64,000 nucleotides of DNA from contig JBDXGZ010000023.1 in NCBI GenBank assembly GCA_039989855.1, positions 310,001 to 374,000 on the forward strand, in the 5' to 3' direction. Shown here one piece after another: positions 34,076 to 43,141 of the stretch. Within the stretch, counting starts at the first letter, position 1, and each line of letters starts with the position of its first letter. The notes beneath the pieces are model-generated. The model was not told where the DNA came from, made no database searches, and saw nothing but the letters and a program-made list of their open reading frames with translations. The translations under genes and the position numbers were made by a program. This DNA comes from CALFVT01 sp039989855. GTDB taxonomy: Bacteria > Pseudomonadota > Alphaproteobacteria > Caulobacterales > Maricaulaceae.

Positions 34076-34148
34076 GGCACGTCTCTTATTAAATAGGTTG
34101 TTCGCCTCTTAACGGCGTAGACGATTCAGGTAAAGCGCGAATGCGGGT

Positions 34149-34946
34149 TTATTCCGCGTCCTCAACCTTCTTTTCAAGCAAGCTCACCGACAATATTGAA
34201 ATTTCATAGAGCAGGTAGATCGCGCCGCCGAGGACGATTTGCGTGATCGGGTCAGGGGGCGTGACGAAAGCGGCGAAGGCGGCAATACCGACCACCGCGT
34301 AGCGACGACCTTTGCGGAGCGCCGCCGCGCTAACAATACCCGCGCGACCTAAAAGACTAAGAATAACAGGGAGCTGGAACGACAAGCCAAAGGCCAAAAA
34401 CAGAGTCATAGCGAGACTGAGATATTCGCTAACTTTCGGCAGCAAGGTAATATCTCCCTGCCCGCCCAAGCTTTGTTGTTGGTTCAAACCAAATTCAAGC
34501 ACATAAGGAAAGACAAAGAAAAACACGAGCGACGAGCCCGCGATAAATAAAATCGGCGAGACAATCAGGTAGGGCAGAAACGCGCCGCGCTCATTCTTAT
34601 AAAGGCCCGGCGCAACAAAACGGTAAATTTGATAGGCCAACACAGGAAAGGCCATGACAATCCCGCCAAACAAAGCAAGCTTTAATTTCACAAAGAAAAA
34701 TTCTAGCACTTGCGTATAGATTAGGTTGCCTGACGCCCCGCCGACTTTGGCGACGGCTTGCTCATAAGGATAGACCAGAAAGGCAAAGATAGGGCGGACA
34801 AAAAACAGACAAATGATAAATCCAACAATGAGGGCGAGCACGGACGTGATCAAACGTGACCGAAGCTCTTTGAGATGATCTAAAAGCGGTGCGCTACTCG
34901 CGTCTATATCATCGCTGCTTGTTTCTATGGCCTTTGGGTCTGCCAT
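34149..34946 (-). CDS. tatC: Twin-arginine translocase subunit TatC
   Basis: A 265-residue six-helix inner-membrane protein and receptor for twin-arginine signal peptides. The N-terminal PLLDHLKELRSRLITSVLAL holds the conserved H-x-x-E-L-R. The first periplasmic loop and FVAPGLYKNERGAFLPYLI (with the family F-x-x-P-G-L-x-x-x-E) follow. The later helices include VGIAAFAAFVTPPDPITQ. Its start is 2 nt after the tatB stop. The C-terminus is short and charged. Confidence 0.96.
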   Translation of the reverse strand: MADPKAIETSSDDIDASSAPLLDHLKELRSRLITSVLALIVGFIICLFFVRPIFAFLVYPYEQAVAKVGGASGNLIYTQVLEFFFVKLKLALFGGIVMAFPVLAYQIYRFVAPGLYKNERGAFLPYLIVSPILFIAGSSLVFFFVFPYVLEFGLNQQQSLGGQGDITLLPKVSEYLSLAMTLFLAFGLSFQLPVILSLLGRAGIVSAAALRKGRRYAVVGIAAFAAFVTPPDPITQIVLGGAIYLLYEISILSVSLLEKKVEDAE

Positions 34947-34948
34947 GC

Positions 34949-35275
34949 CTAATCGCCCTTTTTAGGGTTAGACATATCGGTCGCCTCACGCAGCTCTGTA
35001 TCGAGGTTACGCATATCTTCACCGATGACCTTATCGGTTAAACCATCAAGGCTGCCGACCTTTTTAAGCTCTTCAATTTCGCGCCGCAGGTCGGCCATTT
35101 CTTCCTGCGCGCCCATTTCGTCAAAGGCTTGCGTGAACTCAGACGCCAAGCCGCGAAGCTTCGCCATGCCCTGCCCGACGGTCCGCATTAATTTAGGCAG
35201 GTCTTTAGGCCCGACGACGATAATCGCCAGTAGCGCTAAAACAATCATTTCTGAAAAACCAATTTGCGGAATCAT
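34949..35275 (-). CDS. tatB: Twin-arginine translocase subunit TatB
   Basis: A 108-residue TatB. The N-terminal membrane helix has IGFSEMIVLALLAIIVVGPKDLPKL, with the Glu at position 8 and the G-P hinge. An amphipathic helix and an acidic cytoplasmic tail follow. Partner of TatC in the substrate-receptor complex. It lies between tatA (44 nt upstream) and tatC (2 nt downstream). Confidence 0.93.
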   Translation of the reverse strand: MIPQIGFSEMIVLALLAIIVVGPKDLPKLMRTVGQGMAKLRGLASEFTQAFDEMGAQEEMADLRREIEELKKVGSLDGLTDKVIGEDMRNLDTELREATDMSNPKKGD

Positions 35276-35318
35276 AGTCCACCCTTCTCGGGGGCCTCTT
35301 ACTCTTGGGACGTCTTAA

Positions 35319-35528
35319 TTAAGAGGATTTGTCATCCTTGGCAGGTGTCACGTCAATCGCATCATCTGCGGCGTCTTTAACGTCCTGCGCGCCTTCTTTC
35401 AGGCCCTTCTTAAAACTTGTGATGCCTTTGCCCATATCACCCATAATAGCCGATATTTTACCCCGTCCGCCAAAAAACAGAACGATGAGCACTAATACGA
35501 TTGCAATTTGCCACGGACCCGGAGCCAT
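35319..35528 (-). CDS. tatA: Twin-arginine translocase pore subunit TatA
   Basis: A 69-residue TatA. The helix PWQIAIVLVLIVLFFGGRGKI precedes the family F-G/G-K-G-I-T-S-F-K-K-G-L amphipathic helix (MGKGITSFKKGLKEG) and a short acidic, Lys-containing tail. It oligomerises to permit passage of folded proteins. First gene of tatABC. The small gene at 35591 lies upstream on the same strand. Confidence 0.95.
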   Translation of the reverse strand: MAPGPWQIAIVLVLIVLFFGGRGKISAIMGDMGKGITSFKKGLKEGAQDVKDAADDAIDVTPAKDDKSS

Positions 35529-35590
35529 AATCTATTCCTTTATTTGTGTCTGTCTTACGCTTGAGTGGGGGGCAATTCAAGCCAACTCAC

Positions 35591-35833
35591 CTATTTAATC
35601 TGTTTATATTCTGCCTCTAACCGCTCAACAGTTGACGCTAAAAACAAATTCACCGCTTTCAGCTCTGTTTCACCCGTCGTAACAACGCCAATAATGCCAT
35701 TACGTTTTTCAATTTTTTTGATTAAAAATTTCAAACGCGCTGTCAGATATTTGTTGCGCCACTCTAGGTTATAGTCATCATCTTCACTTGCAGCCCTTTT
35801 CGGCTTATTGGTTTTCTTAAACAAACCAAACAT
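35591..35833 (-). CDS. Small charged protein coupled to erpA
   Basis: An 80-residue protein starting at ATG 35833, which overlaps the erpA stop (TAATG). It opens with MFGLFKKTNKPKRAASEDDD, a basic then acidic stretch. A helical segment follows (LEWRNKYLTARLKFLIKKIEKRNGIIGVV), then a hydrophobic/charged alternating end (LKAVNLFLASTVERLEAEYKQ). It is soluble and probably all-helical. I do not recognise it. Translational coupling to an iron-sulfur carrier gene suggests it is made in step with ErpA, but a shared function is not shown. Confidence 0.6.
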   Translation of the reverse strand: MFGLFKKTNKPKRAASEDDDYNLEWRNKYLTARLKFLIKKIEKRNGIIGVVTTGETELKAVNLFLASTVERLEAEYKQIK

Positions 35834-36165
35834 TAGATGGAAAAACTCGTCCCGCACCCACAGGCTGCAACAGCGTTAGGGTTGTGAATTTTAAAAGCCG
35901 ACCCAATGAGTTCTTTGACATAATCAATTTCCGAGTTTTCCAAAAACCCGAGCGACACGTCATCAATCAACACTTTCGCTCCGCTGCGCTCAATGACAAT
36001 ATCGTCGTCATTTGGCGTGTCGGCAAAATCAAACTTATATTGAAAGCCCGAGCAGCCGCCGCCTTCAACCATCACGCGCATATAGCGGTCAGCCCCTTGC
36101 TTGGCCATGATCGCATTGATCTGCACGGCCGCCGATTCGGACAATGTCACAGTTAAATCGCTCAT
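35833..36165 (-). CDS. erpA: Iron-sulfur cluster insertion protein ErpA (A-type carrier)
   Basis: A 110-residue HesB/IscA-type carrier that delivers iron-sulfur clusters to apoproteins. The three conserved cysteines are present: one in VEGGGCSGFQYKFDF and two in the C-terminal ACGCGTSF. The end of the domain is the family-typical NPNAVAACGCGTSFSI. It is divergent from dgt, with 71 nt between starts. Its stop overlaps the start of the small gene downstream. Confidence 0.92.
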   Translation of the reverse strand: MSDLTVTLSESAAVQINAIMAKQGADRYMRVMVEGGGCSGFQYKFDFADTPNDDDIVIERSGAKVLIDDVSLGFLENSEIDYVKELIGSAFKIHNPNAVAACGCGTSFSI

Positions 36166-36236
36166 TTTGCGCTATCCTTTGCTTCATAGTCCAATATAGT
36201 GAGAATAACTTAAGAATCAATCGGGAGTAAGGCCTT

Positions 36237-37427
36237 ATGGGCACTTTTCCATCCATCAGAAACCGCGCAGTCTATGCGTCAGACCCTGCGAACTGCCGTG
36301 GACGGCGCATTGGCCAGCCCTCTGCCAGTGAACGCAGCCCGTTCCAGCGTGATAAAGACCGCATCATCCACTCTTCGGCTTTTCGCCGCTTAAAAGGCAA
36401 AACCCAAGTTTTTGTCTCCCATGAAGGGGACTATTATAGAACGCGCCTGACCCATTCGCTTGAAGTGGCGCAGATTGCGCGCTCTATTGCGCGGGTTTTA
36501 GGCCTTGATGAGGATTTAGCCGAATGTCTCGCCCTTGCTCATGATCTTGGCCACCCGCCTTTTGGTCATTCTGGCGAAGATGCGCTGCATGCCGGCATGG
36601 AGCCGTACGGCGGTTTTGATCATAATGCCCAGACATTGCGTATTGTTGAGCAGCTTGAAAGCCGTTACGCCGAATTTGATGGGCTGAACCTGACGTGGGA
36701 AACCTTAGAGGGCATCGCAAAACATAACGGCCCACTTGTGAAAAAACCGAGTGATATTGATAGCCTGCCGTGGGCGCTAAAAGACCTACCCGAGTGGGAG
36801 AAACTAGAGTTAAACACTTTTGCAGGCCCTGAAGCTCAAGTTGCGGCCCTTGCCGATGATATTGCTTATAATAACCATGATATTGACGACGGGCTAAGGG
36901 CTGGCTTGTTCACAGTGGCCGATGTCTGCGAAGTTCCGATTGTCGGGCGTCATTTCGCCGATGTCCGTAGACGCTATCCTGATATTACCGAAAACCGCTT
37001 GATACACGAGGCGGTTCGTGACCTGATCGGCTATATGGTATCCGACGTTTTGAGAGAAACGCGCAAACGCTTAAGTGAGGCTAATCCGCAATCCGCTGAC
37101 GATATTCGCAGGCTAGACTATGCAGTTGTTGATTTTTCCGACACATTCCGTTCGGAAGAAGGCCCGATGAGGACATTCTTACACGATAATATGTACCGCC
37201 ATTACAAAGTGAACCGCATGATGGGTCAAGCTTCACGCGTCGTCAGTGAACTCTTTGAACAATTCATTGAGACCCCAAGCTTATTGCCAACAGAATTTAG
37301 GCAACAATGCAATGGCCCAAAAAACCCAATAACAGCTCGTGTGATTTGTGATTATATCGCCAGCATGACCGATAGTTTCGCCATTGCAGAGCATAAAAAA
37401 TTATTCTCAGTATCTGGCTATCTCTAA
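36237..37427 (+). CDS. dgt: Deoxyguanosinetriphosphate triphosphohydrolase-like protein
   Basis: A 396-residue HD-domain nucleotide triphosphohydrolase. The metal-binding pattern is visible: RTRLTHSLEVAQIAR (H), CLALAHDLGHPPFGHSGEDAL (H-D, H and the E/D pair) and ALADDIAYNNHDIDDGL (D). R-N-R and RGRRIGQPSASERSPFQRD at the N-terminus are typical of the type found in alphaproteobacteria beside erpA. It hydrolyses dNTPs to nucleoside and triphosphate, with a role in pool balance. In relatives argS follows directly; here a SPOR gene does. Confidence 0.93.
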   Translation: MGTFPSIRNRAVYASDPANCRGRRIGQPSASERSPFQRDKDRIIHSSAFRRLKGKTQVFVSHEGDYYRTRLTHSLEVAQIARSIARVLGLDEDLAECLALAHDLGHPPFGHSGEDALHAGMEPYGGFDHNAQTLRIVEQLESRYAEFDGLNLTWETLEGIAKHNGPLVKKPSDIDSLPWALKDLPEWEKLELNTFAGPEAQVAALADDIAYNNHDIDDGLRAGLFTVADVCEVPIVGRHFADVRRRYPDITENRLIHEAVRDLIGYMVSDVLRETRKRLSEANPQSADDIRRLDYAVVDFSDTFRSEEGPMRTFLHDNMYRHYKVNRMMGQASRVVSELFEQFIETPSLLPTEFRQQCNGPKNPITARVICDYIASMTDSFAIAEHKKLFSVSGYL

Positions 37428-37518
37428 ACTGTTGATAACTATTGATAATAACAAGACGATTTGGTCATATGGCTGTTACTTGCTATAGTGACGTTAAGTT
37501 TTTTATTAGGATTCGGTA

Positions 37519-38259
37519 ATGACTAGTCAAGATGACGATATTCGGCCTACAGGATATGATGGAGAGATCCATCAACCCTTTGATGTACAAGCCCACCACG
37601 GGCAATATGCGATGTGGAAACTAATAGGAGCATTAGCTTTTTTAGTTATACTAGCCTTGATTGTTTTCTATGCCTATCAAACGGGCGCTCGCGATCGTGG
37701 CGACCCCATTGTTATATCTCCCACGAAGACAGCTCTGAAAATCCCGCCGCCAAAAGACATTGTTGAACCACAAGGCAATAATGCGATCTATAGCGCGGGC
37801 AGCAATAATAATCCGTCCGAAACGATTACAGCTATTGAGCCAGAAAACCCTATTACACTTCCAAAAGCGGTAACTGTTATTGAGACAACGCCTCCCCCTG
37901 TGAAAGCGCCAACTGAAACGCAAGCCCCCGTTAAACAAGTGACCGCTACAGTTCCAGCCCCAACAACCTCCAAACCTCAACCTCCAAATAGTGGTGGGGT
38001 TACTAACGTCCCTGGAAAATATCTTGTTCAAGTTGCCTCTCTTAAGTCATATGAGGAAGCTGAAGCCACGTGGAATCGCCTTTCGAAGAAACACAATTTT
38101 TTACGAGGACAACTATACGATATTAAAAGGGTCGACCTAGGAGACAAAGGTATCTACTATCGCTTACGTATAGACGGACTTTCCAGTCGCGAATATGCAG
38201 CAACCGTCTGCAATAAACTCAAGGCCAATGGTCAAGCTTGCTTCCAAACTGGGCGTTAG
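37519..38259 (+). CDS. SPOR-domain membrane protein
   Basis: A 246-residue bitopic protein. A cytoplasmic N-terminus (about 35 residues) precedes one membrane helix (WKLIGALAFLVILALIVFYAY). A long periplasmic linker rich in Pro, Thr and Val follows. The C-terminal SPOR domain (about 168-246) begins GKYLVQVASLKSYEEAEATW. SPOR domains bind denuded septal peptidoglycan, so a role at the division site, FtsN-like, is inferred. It starts a run of same-strand genes (nagZ, scpA, scpB, xth) separated by 0-16 nt. Confidence 0.88.
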   Translation: MTSQDDDIRPTGYDGEIHQPFDVQAHHGQYAMWKLIGALAFLVILALIVFYAYQTGARDRGDPIVISPTKTALKIPPPKDIVEPQGNNAIYSAGSNNNPSETITAIEPENPITLPKAVTVIETTPPPVKAPTETQAPVKQVTATVPAPTTSKPQPPNSGGVTNVPGKYLVQVASLKSYEEAEATWNRLSKKHNFLRGQLYDIKRVDLGDKGIYYRLRIDGLSSREYAATVCNKLKANGQACFQTGR

Positions 38260-38271
38260 TTTCGAAAGCTC

Positions 38272-39288
38272 ATGCCTATACAGTCTACAATATTTGGCCT
38301 TTCTGGCCCTCGCTTAACCGAGACTGAGGCTGCGTTTTTCAGAGATGTAAACCCGTGGGCCTTTATCCTTTTTGCGCGCAATATAGAGACACCTCACCAA
38401 GTCAGGCGCCTCGTGAATAGTTTACGGACATGTGTAGGCCGCGATGCTTTGATATTTATAGATCAAGAAGGCGGCCGCGTTCAGCGTTTACGCCCCCCGC
38501 ATTGGACAAATTACCGACCTGCTGGTGACTTTGCAGCCCTGTTTAATGACAATCCATCATTGGCCAAACGTGGGGTCTTTCTTACGATGCGCCTTATCGC
38601 TGACGACCTTAGAAGCCTTGGCATCACAGCTAATTGTGCCCCCGTTCTCGATATTCCCGTTCCTGGTGCGGATGATATAATTTCTGACCGTGCATATGGG
38701 AATGACCCGAAAAGCGTCATCCCTCTGGCCCATGCGGCTATGGCAGGCCTTGCGTGCGGTGGTGTCGCGCCTGTCATCAAACATATTCCGGGGCATGGTC
38801 GAGCAACTGTGGATAGCCACAAAGCCCTCCCCCGTATTGATACGAGCTTACAAGACTTAGAGCTAACAGACTTTGTTCCGTTCAACGCCTTTTCTGATGC
38901 GCCTATGGCGATGACAGCTCATGCTGTTTACACCGCACTCGACCCAGACAATCCTGTTACAACATCCTATAAGGGCATCACGGACTTTATCCGCACGCGC
39001 TTTGGATTTGACGGCGTTCTTATGAGTGACGATCTGGATATGAAAGCCCTGTCTGGCGACTTAACGCAACTCACGCAAGACTGTCTTTCCGCAGGGTGTG
39101 ACGTGGCCTTGCAATGTTCGGGAATTTTTTCAGATATGATTAAAGTTGCCAAAGGAGCAAAAGCTCTTACAGGGGCGTCCCTCATTCGAACTCAATTAGC
39201 CGAATTATATGTAGACACACCGGAGATATTTGACCGCGACGCCGCAGAAGCCGAACTCGACGCCATGTTCGCGAAAGGCCTCGCATGA
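38272..39288 (+). CDS. nagZ: Beta-N-acetylhexosaminidase (muropeptide recycling)
   Basis: A 338-residue GH3 enzyme that removes GlcNAc from anhydro-muropeptides in the cytoplasm. The family signature is KHIPGHGRATVDSHKALPRID, where the Asp-x-His dyad is the mobile catalytic loop. FIDQEGGRVQRLRPPHW and FDGVLMSDDLDMKAL (catalytic nucleophile Asp) are also clear. No signal peptide. Full length. Its stop overlaps the scpA start by 4 nt (ATGA). Confidence 0.95.
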   Translation: MPIQSTIFGLSGPRLTETEAAFFRDVNPWAFILFARNIETPHQVRRLVNSLRTCVGRDALIFIDQEGGRVQRLRPPHWTNYRPAGDFAALFNDNPSLAKRGVFLTMRLIADDLRSLGITANCAPVLDIPVPGADDIISDRAYGNDPKSVIPLAHAAMAGLACGGVAPVIKHIPGHGRATVDSHKALPRIDTSLQDLELTDFVPFNAFSDAPMAMTAHAVYTALDPDNPVTTSYKGITDFIRTRFGFDGVLMSDDLDMKALSGDLTQLTQDCLSAGCDVALQCSGIFSDMIKVAKGAKALTGASLIRTQLAELYVDTPEIFDRDAAEAELDAMFAKGLA

Positions 39289-40130
39289 GCGACAACGACT
39301 TTCAGGACGATCTAAACTTCGAAGCTGCAGATAACGCTGCCGATGACGGCCTTGGGCTGATACTTGATATTGATGGTTATGAAGGCCCGCTTCACCTCTT
39401 GCTTGAATTAGCGCGAGGACAAAAGGTTGACCTAACACGAATTTCCATTCTTGAGTTGGCCGAACAATATATCAACTTCATAAAATCCGCCAAAGATTTA
39501 CGCATAGAGCTCGCGGCCGACTATCTCGTCATGGCCTCATGGCTTGCCTACCTAAAGTCACGCATGATTTTGCCGCGTGAAGACGGCGAAGCACCCGAAG
39601 TTGAACCTGCGGAAATGGCCGCACATTTGGCCTTTCGCTTACAACGTCTCGAAGCCATGCGCCGTGCCGCACAAGCTCTATTCCGTTTGCCTTTGGCGGG
39701 TGAGACGGTTTTTGCACGCGGCAATCCTGAAGGACTACGGTCAAAGTCATCGCCGCTGTATGAAGCAGAGATGTATGACCTTCTCAAGGCTTACGGGGAA
39801 AGCCGCTCAAAGGCGACTTTTAGAAATCACAAATTACCAAAACCACTTGTACTGACACTTAGTGATGCGCGGGACCGTCTCAGGCGTGCGATTAAAGCTA
39901 GCGGAATTACGACTGACAATTGGACGAGCTTAGGCGGGTTACTGCCGCAAAGTTCTGGGGCCGAAGGTGAAGTGCCGCAAGAATCGATTAAAGCGAGTTC
40001 TCTTCTAGCAGGTCTTGAAATGGCCAAAGACGGCGAAATATTCCTCCGCCAAGATGAGGCCTTTAGTGAAATTTACCTCCGCGCGTCAGGCCAAGAAAGC
40101 CGCCGCAAAGATATAGAAAACTCAGGATAA
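39285..40130 (+). CDS. scpA: Segregation and condensation protein A
   Basis: A 281-residue ScpA, the kleisin subunit of the SMC-ScpAB condensin. The N-terminal domain reads YEGPLHLLLELARGQKVDLTRISILELAEQYI. ADYLVMASWLAYLKSRMILP follows, and the C-terminal winged helix ends the protein. It bridges SMC heads during chromosome compaction. The start overlaps nagZ, and scpB follows after 16 nt. Confidence 0.95.
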   Translation: MSDNDFQDDLNFEAADNAADDGLGLILDIDGYEGPLHLLLELARGQKVDLTRISILELAEQYINFIKSAKDLRIELAADYLVMASWLAYLKSRMILPREDGEAPEVEPAEMAAHLAFRLQRLEAMRRAAQALFRLPLAGETVFARGNPEGLRSKSSPLYEAEMYDLLKAYGESRSKATFRNHKLPKPLVLTLSDARDRLRRAIKASGITTDNWTSLGGLLPQSSGAEGEVPQESIKASSLLAGLEMAKDGEIFLRQDEAFSEIYLRASGQESRRKDIENSG

Positions 40131-40146
40131 ACCTAAGGATAGAGCT

Positions 40147-40908
40147 ATGGCTGATACGCCAAAATCCGACCGCGTCGAAATCGCCTCTGCAGGCATAGAA
40201 GAAGGCGTGATCAATCTGACCGAACGCCTGCAACAAGGCAGCGGGCAAAAGCTGGACGAAAGTCTTCGCCTCCTCGAAGCGCTTCTCTTTGCCGCCGTCG
40301 AGCCGATTGAAACGGAAACCTTGCGTGAGCGTATGCCTGAAGACGTAGATGTGAGTGCATTATTGGCGCGCCTGACTCAAGACTATGCCGGACGGGGAAT
40401 TAATCTTGTCCGTGTCGCCGATAAATGGCGTTTCCAAACGTCTAGTGACCTTGCGCCTGCCCTGATTGATATTAAAGAGACCCGCCGCAAGCTCGGTAAT
40501 GCGGCGCTCGAAACACTAGCCATTATCGCCTATCATCAGCCTGTGACACGCGCCGAAATCGAAGATGTACGCGGTGTGTCAGTCTCTAAGGGCACCATCG
40601 ATATTTTAATGGAGCTTGGATGGGTGCGTATGCGCGGCCGCCGCCGTACACCGGGGCGTCCTGTGACCTACGGGACAACCGATGGGTTCCTCGCCCATTT
40701 CAACCTTGAAGTCATAAGTGACCTTCCAGGGCGCGATGACCTTAAGGCCGCAGGCTTGCTTGATCCGCGCTTACCGCATGATTTTGACATGCCTACACCG
40801 AAAGAAATTTTGGGCGGCGATGATGATCTGGATCCGATGGAAGGTGAAGAGCAACCTGAATTTTTTGTCGACTTTATGTCCGATGATGATAGCTACGAGG
40901 CTGAATAG
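40147..40908 (+). CDS. scpB: Segregation and condensation protein B
   Basis: A 253-residue ScpB with two winged-helix domains. RLLEALLFAAVEPIETETLRERM opens the first. ALETLAIIAYHQPVTRAEIEDVRGVSVSKGTID is the most conserved part of the second, followed by GRRRTPGRPVTYGTTDGFL. It dimerises and binds ScpA. An acidic C-terminal tail of about 40 residues is longer than in Bacillus but usual in alphaproteobacteria. The xth start is 3 nt beyond its stop. Confidence 0.95.
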   Translation: MADTPKSDRVEIASAGIEEGVINLTERLQQGSGQKLDESLRLLEALLFAAVEPIETETLRERMPEDVDVSALLARLTQDYAGRGINLVRVADKWRFQTSSDLAPALIDIKETRRKLGNAALETLAIIAYHQPVTRAEIEDVRGVSVSKGTIDILMELGWVRMRGRRRTPGRPVTYGTTDGFLAHFNLEVISDLPGRDDLKAAGLLDPRLPHDFDMPTPKEILGGDDDLDPMEGEEQPEFFVDFMSDDDSYEAE

Positions 40909-40911
40909 ATC

Positions 40912-41721
40912 ATGCAAATTGCCAGTTGGAACGTCAATTCGGTGAAAGCCCGTATGCACGCTGTGACGGCGTGGCTCAAGTCCGCATCCCCCGATGTCGC
41001 CTGCCTCCAAGAGATTAAAACCGTTGATGAGGCCTTCCCCTTCATGGAAATCGAAGCCTTAGGCTATAATGTCGAAGTTCACGGACAGAAATCTTATAAC
41101 GGTGTGGCCATCCTCTCAAAGCGCCCCTTCGAGGAGGTCACGCGGCAGCTCGCGCCTTTAAATGCAGGGGATGAGCCCGACGAGCAAGCTCGCTATATCG
41201 AAGCGGTGATAGCGGGGGATAACGGCCCTGTTCGTGTGGCGTCCATCTATCTTCCCAACGGGAACCCGACGCAGCTTGATGGAGAAATACACCCGAAATA
41301 TAAATATAAGCTCGCGTGGATGGAACGGCTCGCGCGTCGTGCGCGAACCCTGCTAACCTATGAAGAGCCGCTTGTCCTTGCCGGGGATTACAACGTTATC
41401 CCCGCGGATAAAGACGTGCATAATCCAGACGGGTGGCGCGGAGACGCGGCCTTCCGCCCTGAAACCCACGCCGCTTTTCAACGAATCTTAAACCTCGGTT
41501 TGACCGAAGCTTTTGAGCAAATGGACGGCCGCGCGGGGCAATATACGTTTTGGGATTACCAACGCGGCGCATGGCAAAACAATCACGGCATCCGCATTGA
41601 CCACTTGCTCTTATCCCCCCAAGCTGCCGATAAAATCACAGAGCTACGAATTGATAAAATAGTCAGAGACGGCGAAAAGCCTTCCGACCATGTTCCGATT
41701 GTCGGGACGTTTAATTTGTAA
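40912..41721 (+). CDS. xth: Exodeoxyribonuclease III (AP endonuclease)
   Basis: A 269-residue Exo III of the EEP superfamily, acting on abasic sites and 3' blocks in base-excision repair. Catalytic motifs are IASWNVNSVKARM (Asn), LQEIKT (metal-binding Glu), ASIYLPNGNP, VLAGDYNVIPADKDVHNP (Asp, Asn), GIRIDHLLLSP and the terminal SDHVPIVGTF (Asp-His). Complete. A second, diverged copy of its last ~34 codons lies 5.3 kb downstream at 46931-47038. Confidence 0.96.
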   Translation: MQIASWNVNSVKARMHAVTAWLKSASPDVACLQEIKTVDEAFPFMEIEALGYNVEVHGQKSYNGVAILSKRPFEEVTRQLAPLNAGDEPDEQARYIEAVIAGDNGPVRVASIYLPNGNPTQLDGEIHPKYKYKLAWMERLARRARTLLTYEEPLVLAGDYNVIPADKDVHNPDGWRGDAAFRPETHAAFQRILNLGLTEAFEQMDGRAGQYTFWDYQRGAWQNNHGIRIDHLLLSPQAADKITELRIDKIVRDGEKPSDHVPIVGTFNL

Positions 41722-41777
41722 GATTTAACAGGCTTGATGAAAGGTTCAGCCTTTGTCATCATCCACCGTCGATATTA

Positions 41778-42899
41778 TCACGCAGATATTTTTCTTTGGG
41801 ATAAGTGCTTTTGTACATCTTCAACAAGATCAAGAGACAACATTCGCATTTGCCCATAATCTTCCGTCTTTGACGCCTCACGTTTTATTTTTTCACCATA
41901 GGAGAGGCCATGATTGTTAACCGTCTCTTTCAAAGCAAATTTCGCAATTAATGCTGCCATCATGTTCTGCCAATCACTGCTAGATATAGCTTCCAACCGT
42001 GTGGGGTTTTTATATTTTCTCCATGCGACCAATATATCAGACTCATACGCTTCATAGAAATGACTGACAAAAAGTTGTTTTGATTTTCTTATTCTAGAGA
42101 TGGCAACCAACCAAACGGCCCATCCAATTATGAACATGAGAACTCCCGAGCGTAGCCAGGGAGAGAACATTATTAAAGGTGTTGGCATGAGCTCATAAAG
42201 TTTAATGGATCCATTATAGTCAGCGGCTAGATAATTAGTTATTAGTTGGGCATAGCCTGATTTAGGCGTTGCAATTGATATTTCTGATGATGCTTCATTT
42301 CCACTCAGTTGAACTTGAGTTTTCATTGGGTCTTTCTTGGTAAGACCCGAAAGATTTTGGTTTGAAAGCTGGGCAACTGTCCTTACAGCAGCAGGTTCAA
42401 CTGGCGTTATTTTTTCTGTTTTTTCTGACTGAATTTTCTTAAGTTGGGTTTCGATTTTTGGAGGCGGGACTTCTCTTTTAAGAGCGAATATAGGCGCAAT
42501 CGCTGGTATGCCTAAGCCTCTGGAGTTCATCATCTCTATATTTTTTTTGGCGTCATTACTCTTCAAATTGGCTGCAAATTCGTACCACCCACGCGCTTTC
42601 TGGTGGTTAGCGGTTTGCCCTTGACCTAAAAATTCCATGTAACCCAAATTCAACATAGCGCGCTTATCACCTTTAGATGCTGCCTTGAGGTAAAGCTCGC
42701 GCGCTATTTGAAAATTTTGCGTCACGCCGTGACCATCATGATAATCACGAGCCATTAAAAATAAATCTTCCGCCTGTGTTATCTCTGTCGGTATTATGGC
42801 TGACGATTTCACGCCCGGTTGCACGTTAGCAAAACAGACCGACGAAATAGAGCAAAAAAATATAGTGAAGACTACGCGAAGGGCGTGGAATTTCGTCAT
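41778..42899 (-). CDS. Sel1-repeat membrane protein
   Basis: A 373-residue protein with a signal peptide (hydrophobic residues 8-24, ending VCFA). Two to three Sel1-type TPR repeats follow (about residues 45-120): LFLMARDYHDGHGVTQN then ARELYLKAASKGDKRAMLNLG and ARGWYEFAANL. A Lys/Gln/Pro-rich linker precedes one membrane helix (GVLMFIIGWAVWLVAISRI, about 258-276). A cytoplasmic C-terminal domain of about 95 residues ends the protein. Sel1 repeats mediate protein contacts. The gene is transcribed away from the glycan-cluster genes and sits just inside the xth-bounded insert; its role there is unknown. Confidence 0.75.
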   Translation of the reverse strand: MTKFHALRVVFTIFFCSISSVCFANVQPGVKSSAIIPTEITQAEDLFLMARDYHDGHGVTQNFQIARELYLKAASKGDKRAMLNLGYMEFLGQGQTANHQKARGWYEFAANLKSNDAKKNIEMMNSRGLGIPAIAPIFALKREVPPPKIETQLKKIQSEKTEKITPVEPAAVRTVAQLSNQNLSGLTKKDPMKTQVQLSGNEASSEISIATPKSGYAQLITNYLAADYNGSIKLYELMPTPLIMFSPWLRSGVLMFIIGWAVWLVAISRIRKSKQLFVSHFYEAYESDILVAWRKYKNPTRLEAISSSDWQNMMAALIAKFALKETVNNHGLSYGEKIKREASKTEDYGQMRMLSLDLVEDVQKHLSQRKISA

Positions 42900-43141
42900 G
42901 TTACCACCTACACATATGGATTATCCATTACAGTAAGTGTTAAAGTCATCTTTTAGACGTCTTCAAGAGCTTTCTCTTTTTAGTAGATTATTTTCGATTG
43001 AATGCGTTTTGAAAAGCGAAAGTATCAATTCTCAAAAATTTGTGATTGGATAATTCTACTTCGTGATAAGCAATCGCTTAAAAAATAATTATAGAACTCT
43101 AAGGGCCGTGCCGAGACCCTGCGGTAATTTTAGAGGATATT

